This document shows, in pieces, positions 6,159-10,521 of a stretch of 10,521 bases of DNA. The first letter of the stretch is position 1. Each line of letters starts with the position of its first letter. Both the position numbers and the translations under genes were made by a program. The notes beneath the pieces were generated by a model. It was not told the DNA's origin, ran no database searches, and saw nothing but the letters and a program-made list of their open reading frames with translations. This DNA comes from Planctomycetia bacterium (GTDB lineage: Bacteria > Planctomycetota > Phycisphaerae > Phycisphaerales > SM1A02): the NCBI GenBank assembly GCA_005799205.1, contig SYHM01000008.1:1-10521 (forward strand), in the 5' to 3' direction.

Positions 6159-8016
6159 GTGGTGCAAGGATGAACAATGAACTGGCTTGTGCGCCATCAA
6201 TCTCAAGCAGCGTCGGCCAGAGGCCACGTGGGACGCCCGGAGTTTCTACCGCGAAGGACGCTGCGTACTCCCAGGTGCCGATCCCATGGTTCTCACGTGA
6301 TGGCAAGAAGCGCAAGCTCTCATGCTCGACACGTACGCCATGGGGCGTTCGCCACCGCGGCACCGGAACATGGTCCGACGTGCCCTTCCAGATGGCCGTG
6401 ATCTCTTGCTCTTGCCCGGGTGTGAGTTCGACGCGATAGCTACTCAACCGCAGACCGATCCCGTTCGACCGATCGTCGACGCCAGTTGCTCGGACGTGGA
6501 CCAGTTGCCGTGTTCCGTCGTCGAAGAGCGCGGTGAGGAACGCTGAGTGTTCGCCGGTGGACGCCACATCGAACCGAGCCCCAAGTGAAAGTGTCTCGCC
6601 AGCGGGAATCGACCTCTCAATCGCGTCAACCGCGAGGCACCCACACGAGGGGACTATCGTGACGAGTGTGCGCATGTGGTCAGTCGCTCCCGTCAACTCG
6701 ATTGAACCAACTGCAGTGGAGGGACCATCCGCGACCAAGACGGTTCCGAAATCAAACACAGGTCCTCCGGGGAAGTAGCGCGATCTCGCCTCCCAGATGA
6801 TGAATCCGCTCCCAGCGAGCACAACGACGAGGGCGACGGCGCGCGAGCGTCGCCACCCACGGGAACTTCTGCCGCGCGCGAGCCAGATCGCCGCGCCACC
6901 TGCAACGCATAGCGTTGCAGCGACGAGGCCGCTCGCGACTCTCGATGGCATGGTTGTCCTCTGGGTGAGCGGTGACGGTTCATCGTTTGTGGGCACGGCA
7001 TCGATGCACAGTGTCGTCAGTGAGGCGTGACCCTGCACATCCAACGCTGAGAGCGCGCGGCGAAGCATGTATCTCTCGCCATGCATTGAAATCACATCGC
7101 TCCCGATGACGCCGGTGATTCCGAGTCGTTCATCCACGATCCCCGTGCCATGAGCGAGCCACGCCTCGATGTCAGGAAATGAAGTGGAAGCGTCATGAAC
7201 CTCAAACGCATCGACCATTCGATAGGTCACCCGGTACACATCTTGTTCGACGGCACCCGGAAACCACGCATAGTTGTTACGGACGACCACTTCAGGAACC
7301 TGAGCATCGCCGATCGTTCTCCACCCGATGACTCTCGAAGTACCGCCGTTCGGCACGGGATCGCCATCAACCGCACGCTGCGGAATCTCGCGCATGTTCC
7401 GAATCTCAGCCAGTCGGAGCGGGTGCGCAAGAAGAACAAACGAGAGTTGAAACGCCGTGGCGTTCGAACTCGCATCGGCCGTGATGGTGATTGGATCGCT
7501 TCCGTTCGTGATCAGCGACTGATCGGCGATCAACGCTCGCGCGAGGTCGCCGTACACAAGGCCAGGCAACCCTTGAAACGACTGCGTGAGGAGTGGTAGA
7601 TCGTCCGAGACTCCGGTCAACGCAAAGTCGTGAGAAATCGACACTGAATGCTCAGCACCAACCTTCGTGCGTGTGAGCACTGTCTGCCCTCCGTCAAGAG
7701 CGACCGAATCGAACGCTGCCGCCTGAAACTTGCCGGTTTCCTCCCATCGCACCATGACCCACATCCGGCGACCATTGGTCACAACGCGCAACCGACCGAT
7801 TCGGGTCGATGTCCCAAGTCCCGGTCGAGCGGAGGCGTTGAGTTCAATCTCCATCGCCCATGTTGCATCCACACCGCCGCGGACCATTGCGTTTTCAATC
7901 TCCGCAGCAAGTTCGGATCGCTCAGCCGACTGACCGAAAGCGAACAATGAGCCATCCCATTGGAGTAAGAGCAGCACGATCACAAGGGTGCATGACATGC
8001 AGCCGCGCGCGCTCAT
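6103..8016 (-). CDS. Membrane-anchored exported protein with a DUF1573 domain
   Basis: This is a 637-residue protein. A signal-type segment (about residues 7-27, TLVIVLLLL core) leads to a beta-rich region to about 350 with no recognised family; it superficially recalls LolA-like lipoprotein-carrier folds. Two membrane helices lie at about 359-381 and 392-409. The loop between them, ARGRSSRGWRRSRA, has six Arg, so by the positive-inside rule it is cytoplasmic and both large parts face outward. DUF1573 follows at about 419-513: it begins with PVFDFGTV and contains SCGC at 457-460, the hallmark of this family, which is common in Bacteroidetes and planctomycetes and lacks a settled function. The last 125 residues are unassigned. 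The ATG at 8016 is preferred over 8022 because a GAGAAG sits 6 bases before it but touches the earlier ATG. It is the third gene of a minus-strand operon. Confidence 0.8.
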   Translation of the reverse strand: MSARGCMSCTLVIVLLLLQWDGSLFAFGQSAERSELAAEIENAMVRGGVDATWAMEIELNASARPGLGTSTRIGRLRVVTNGRRMWVMVRWEETGKFQAAAFDSVALDGGQTVLTRTKVGAEHSVSISHDFALTGVSDDLPLLTQSFQGLPGLVYGDLARALIADQSLITNGSDPITITADASSNATAFQLSFVLLAHPLRLAEIRNMREIPQRAVDGDPVPNGGTSRVIGWRTIGDAQVPEVVVRNNYAWFPGAVEQDVYRVTYRMVDAFEVHDASTSFPDIEAWLAHGTGIVDERLGITGVIGSDVISMHGERYMLRRALSALDVQGHASLTTLCIDAVPTNDEPSPLTQRTTMPSRVASGLVAATLCVAGGAAIWLARGRSSRGWRRSRAVALVVVLAGSGFIIWEARSRYFPGGPVFDFGTVLVADGPSTAVGSIELTGATDHMRTLVTIVPSCGCLAVDAIERSIPAGETLSLGARFDVASTGEHSAFLTALFDDGTRQLVHVRATGVDDRSNGIGLRLSSYRVELTPGQEQEITAIWKGTSDHVPVPRWRTPHGVRVEHESLRFLPSRENHGIGTWEYAASFAVETPGVPRGLWPTLLEIDGAQASSLFILAPPTSHQAFDTESPQRRTQR

Positions 8017-8022
8017 CGGCAT

Positions 8023-8028
8023 CTTCTC
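8023..8028 (-). promoter_or_regulatory. Ribosome binding site of the DUF1573 gene
   Basis: GAGAAG on the minus strand overlaps the TGA of the upstream cysteine-rich gene (8027-8029). It has a 6-base spacer to the ATG at 8016 and none to the ATG at 8022. The overlap suggests translational coupling and decides between the two starts. Confidence 0.5.
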
Positions 8029-8428
8029 AGTAGCAGTTCGGACGGGGGCAGTCCAATCCGGTGAACACCCCGTTTATGCACATCGATCCGGCCCCATCAC
8101 AGTTACCAACAAGTTGCCCGCCACAATTGGGAGTTGGCTCGAACTCTTCGTAGCAATTCTCGAAGAGGTCGAAGACGCATTCGTACACCGGTAGAGTTTT
8201 GGAGCAGAAGAGGCACTTCTTCCCCGAAGCGAGTGGACCCGAGCAGCTCCCGGTTGCGGAAAGGCACTTGCCGGCGGACGCGCAACTCTGGAAGGGGCGC
8301 CAGACATACACGACTTGCGCACGAGCGGTGCTGAGCGTGAAACCAATCGCCGAAATCGAAATCGCGCAGATCGCGATGAAGTTTGCGGAGTTCTGCCTAA
8401 GTGACACGATTGATCGGAAGGTTGTCAT
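8027..8428 (-). CDS. Small secreted cysteine-rich protein of unknown function
   Basis: This is a 133-residue protein. The N-terminus has a hydrophobic segment (NFIAICAISISAIGFTLS) and a signal peptidase I site STARA-Q, with cleavage after residue 37. The mature part of 96 residues holds 12 cysteines (49, 55, 62, 72, 75, 84, 92, 102, 110, 117, 127, 132), including a CLFC pair and a C-terminal NCY. The even number and dense spacing suggest a small disulfide-stabilised extracytoplasmic domain; metal binding is the alternative. I do not recognise the family. The frame is open further upstream, but the ATG at 8428 has the best Shine-Dalgarno in the window and is the only start that gives a proper signal peptide. 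It starts 13 bases after the stop of the 464-residue gene and ends within the ribosome binding site of the DUF1573 gene. Confidence 0.8.
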   Translation of the reverse strand: MTTFRSIVSLRQNSANFIAICAISISAIGFTLSTARAQVVYVWRPFQSCASAGKCLSATGSCSGPLASGKKCLFCSKTLPVYECVFDLFENCYEEFEPTPNCGGQLVGNCDGAGSMCINGVFTGLDCPRPNCY

Positions 8429-8432
8429 GGAA

Positions 8433-8439
8433 CTCCTCT
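8433..8439 (-). promoter_or_regulatory. Strong ribosome binding site of the cysteine-rich protein gene
   Basis: AGAGGAG on the minus strand lies 4 bases before the ATG at 8428 and directly after the TAA (8442-8444) of the preceding gene. It is the longest anti-16S match noticed in the window and fixes the start of the 133-residue protein. Confidence 0.75.
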
Positions 8440-8441
8440 GG

Positions 8442-9836
8442 TTAGATATTGCCCCACGGTCGGGATGGATCCCAAGCCACTTGAACACTTGTGATGAACG
8501 CTTGCAATCTCGATGCGTCTTCGGGAACGAGCAGCGCGCGCATGTCACCCACGGCGATTCGCGCAAGTTCGGTCCTACGCTTCGCGATCTCGTCCAGTCT
8601 CGCGCGGGCGGGAGCGCCAACCGGAGGCGGACCGCCCGCACATTTTGCCGACATCAGCGCATCGACAGCTTCGAGTCGAATCGGCGAGCGCGCAGTCAGG
8701 TAGTCGCGGTGCACGATGCGGCATGCGTCGAGAGTCGCGGGTCCCTCGACATTCGCCAGAATCCAGTTGAAGGCCACCGTCGGAGTCTCAGGTTGGATCG
8801 CGGCGGGATAGGCAGCGCCCATCGCGGCGTCTTCCCACGCTCCTCGTGCTTCTACACCAACTCCCGATTCGATCTCGTGTGCGATCCGCTCAATGACGCG
8901 ACGGGTTGACTCTGCAAGAGTCTGCGACGCTGCGATCTTTCGCGCGCGTCGCGACTGAGCGAAGTCGATGCCAGACTGACCGTCCGCTGGAAGGCGGATT
9001 GCATCGTCACGCCACCGCTGAAAGTAGGCCGCAACTTGCGCTGCAGAGTCTGATTCATGCGCCACGAGGATCTTGAGAACGCTCGCGGCAGTCGTTGCAA
9101 TGGCCGGATTGGTGTTGTCGCCGCTCTGTTCAGCCCGACAGATCGCACGCGACAGCGCAGGAAAGTCCGTGTGCGAGTCCGCCTCGCGGGCTGTTCGTTC
9201 AAACAGCGATCGAAAGTCAACCCCTTGACCGAGATCATCCCAGCCACCATTGCCTGAAGTGTGTCTCAGCGCAACGCGCCGTCGGAGCGCGGCCTCGGCT
9301 CGGTCGGCGTCGGTGCCAGCGCGCGGGTCTGCACGATCGACCTGCCGCGTGAGCTGACTCCATGTCTCCGAGAGAGCAGCATCGGCGCGCGGCCATGTGC
9401 GAGTTCTGAAGTGTGTGAAGCACTCGCGACACCCCTTCAGTGCGAACTCTCGAGCACTGGACCCACCGCTCGCGAGCTCTGCACTGCATTCACGCAACCG
9501 GCGCTGGGTGCAGAATTCACCAGTGTCCTTGCACAGGCTCTCGATGACCTGCTCGTACTGATCAAGCGCCCGTTTGAGCTGTTCGTCGCTGAGCGCACTT
9601 CCTTTCAAGTCCGCACTCGCTGCGCGCCACTCATCCCGCGTGACACGAGGAACAACAACGCCGAAGTAGATCGCACCGTTGTCTGGTGAGGGCTGACTCG
9701 ACCCAGGCGGTCCCGCGAGACCGGCGGCACCAACCGCGCCTGCCATCGCAAGTGCCGTCGCGATCGCAGTGGCGCGTGGACGGCAGGCGTGAACAAGCCC
9801 AAGAATATGAAGTGCCCCAGTACTCACTGCTCGCAC
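8442..9836 (-). CDS. Exported protein of unknown function, mainly helical
   Basis: This is a 464-residue protein. Residues 19-45 (RPRATAIATALAMAGAVGAAG and onward) look like a signal peptide with a basic start and an Ala/Gly core, so export is likely. The mature part is rich in Ala, Arg, Asp and Glu and appears mostly alpha-helical, for example DEQLKRALDQYEQVIESL at about 84-101. Cysteines cluster at 102, 109, 117, 136 and 139 (the last two in CREC), with single ones at 233, 372 and 399; a disulfide-bonded helical domain is possible. I do not recognise a family. The start is GTG at 9836 without a visible Shine-Dalgarno; a second in-frame GTG at 9827 is equally possible and leaves the signal intact. 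It is the first gene of the three-gene exported operon, 55 bases after the aldehyde dehydrogenase stop on the same strand, so either a promoter in that gap or read-through could drive it. Confidence 0.7.
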   Translation of the reverse strand: MRAVSTGALHILGLVHACRPRATAIATALAMAGAVGAAGLAGPPGSSQPSPDNGAIYFGVVVPRVTRDEWRAASADLKGSALSDEQLKRALDQYEQVIESLCKDTGEFCTQRRLRECSAELASGGSSAREFALKGCRECFTHFRTRTWPRADAALSETWSQLTRQVDRADPRAGTDADRAEAALRRRVALRHTSGNGGWDDLGQGVDFRSLFERTAREADSHTDFPALSRAICRAEQSGDNTNPAIATTAASVLKILVAHESDSAAQVAAYFQRWRDDAIRLPADGQSGIDFAQSRRARKIAASQTLAESTRRVIERIAHEIESGVGVEARGAWEDAAMGAAYPAAIQPETPTVAFNWILANVEGPATLDACRIVHRDYLTARSPIRLEAVDALMSAKCAGGPPPVGAPARARLDEIAKRRTELARIAVGDMRALLVPEDASRLQAFITSVQVAWDPSRPWGNI

Positions 9837-9891
9837 GATAGCAGGGTGTCGAAGCCCCTATCCGCGGGCGTCACGAGATCGCGACGCGCCG

Positions 9892-10521
9892 TCACTCGAG
9901 CCCTGGAGCGAATCCGCGCCGCATCGTGTTCTCGCAGACCGTCCGTGGCTCAACGAATTGCAAGAGGTACTGCGCACCTCCGGCCTTGCTGCCGACGCCA
10001 CTCATTCCAAATCCGCCGAAAGGTTGTCGTCCCACGAGTGCGCCAGTGATCGCTCGATTGAGGTAGAGATTGCCGACGCGAAACTCGCGTCGTGCGCGAT
10101 CGAGGTGTGACGGGCGACGGCTAAAGACGCCGCCCGTCAGTTTGTACTTCGTCGCATTGGCGATCTGGAGCGCTTCGTCGAAGTCGCGTGCGCGGATGAC
10201 CGCGAGCACGGGGCCGAAGATCTCTTCGTGCGCGAGTCGGTGTTCGGGACGAATGCCAGAGACAATCGTCGGGCCGACGAATGGTTTGCCAACACGCTCT
10301 TCAACTCCCGCTGGAATTGGCAGTGAGATCTCAACCCGCCCCTCGCCCGCGCCAATCGAGATGAACTGGCGAATCTTCTGTGCCGCTTCTTGATCGATGA
10401 CCGGTCCGATGTCCGTTCCTGGCAAGAGTGGATCACCCACTGTGAGAGTGCGCGTTGCTTCAACGAGCCGGTGGAGAAATCCGTCGTGGGCGCTTCCAAC
10501 GACAATCACACGGCTGCATGC
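9892..10521 (-). CDS. pruA: Delta-1-pyrroline-5-carboxylate (L-glutamate gamma-semialdehyde) dehydrogenase, C-terminal part (partial)
   Basis: The last 209 residues of an NAD-dependent aldehyde dehydrogenase are present; the 5' part is cut by the right window edge. Aldehyde dehydrogenase landmarks are the EEIFGPVLAV motif, KLTGGVFSR, GNLYLNRAITGALVGRQPFG with the following GFGMSGVGSKAGG, and the ending ENTMRRGFAP. The NRxxTGALVGRQPFGG pattern is characteristic of the P5C dehydrogenase branch, which oxidises glutamate semialdehyde to glutamate as the second step of proline breakdown. The first visible residues are ACSRV, so the usual KCSACSR active-site stretch is interrupted and the catalytic Cys should lie two codons outside the window. 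Whether this is a stand-alone RocA-type enzyme or the C-terminal half of a fused proline dehydrogenase (PutA type) cannot be seen; the ENTMRRGFAP ending occurs, to my recollection, in fused forms. Confidence 0.9.
   Translation of the reverse strand, partial: ACSRVIVVGSAHDGFLHRLVEATRTLTVGDPLLPGTDIGPVIDQEAAQKIRQFISIGAGEGRVEISLPIPAGVEERVGKPFVGPTIVSGIRPEHRLAHEEIFGPVLAVIRARDFDEALQIANATKYKLTGGVFSRRPSHLDRARREFRVGNLYLNRAITGALVGRQPFGGFGMSGVGSKAGGAQYLLQFVEPRTVCENTMRRGFAPGLE

Noticed and set aside
9867..9888. Inverted repeat GCGTC / GACGC in the gap after the aldehyde dehydrogenase stop, considered as a terminator
   Set aside because: The stem is only 5 bases with a 10-base loop and no T-run follows on the minus strand, so chance is a sufficient explanation in GC-rich DNA.
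1..10521. Frequent GATCG/CGATCG words considered as a possible uptake or regulatory motif
   Set aside because: They occur throughout coding sequence in several frames and fit Asp/Ile-Arg/Ala codon pairs; without a count against a codon-matched background no enrichment can be claimed.
1..10521. Search for a defence system, mobile element, tRNA or CRISPR array
   Set aside because: No transposase, integrase, phage, toxin-antitoxin or nuclease gene, no spaced direct repeats and no tRNA-like cloverleaf were seen, and the window is almost fully occupied by the genes listed.

Overview
The window is a compact, GC-rich (roughly 60% by eye, not computed) bacterial chromosomal segment. It has almost no non-coding DNA: the longest gap between genes is about 76 bases. 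The gene content suggests a planctomycete, perhaps of the Phycisphaerae. The pointers are a membrane-anchored DUF1573 protein, several exported proteins of no recognisable family, and a proline-catabolic aldehyde dehydrogenase. This placement is inferred from protein character, not from a marker gene or a database search.

Left arm, plus strand (1-2879): a translation and ribosome-biogenesis cluster. It holds the C-terminal end of infB (IF-2), rbfA, a cysteine-free protein that resembles a degenerate helix-hairpin-helix DNA glycosylase, yebC, and a small lipoprotein. The first three genes overlap at their junctions, yebC follows after 27 bases, and the lipoprotein start lies inside the end of yebC. 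One transcript is likely.

Middle (2901-6158): a two-gene minus-strand unit encodes a TauE/SafE-type permease followed by a VTT/TVP38-type membrane protein. Across a 76-base divergent gap lies comM, a YifB/ComM-family AAA+ ATPase that in other bacteria is a branch-migration helicase for natural transformation.

Right arm, minus strand (6103-9836): three tightly packed genes for exported proteins. They are, in transcription order, a 464-residue protein of unknown family, a 133-residue protein whose mature part carries 12 cysteines, and a 637-residue protein with a large extracytoplasmic N-terminal part, two membrane helices and a DUF1573 domain with an SCGC motif. Spacing and Shine-Dalgarno placement point to an operon. 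It is the least explained part of the window. Upstream of it, in the same orientation, is the C-terminal end of a delta-1-pyrroline-5-carboxylate dehydrogenase, cut by the window edge two codons short of the expected catalytic cysteine.

Most of the window is housekeeping. No tRNA, rRNA, CRISPR array, insertion sequence, phage gene or clear intrinsic terminator was seen. The points most worth a second look are the three-gene exported operon and the glycosylase-like protein without catalytic lysine or iron-sulfur cysteines.
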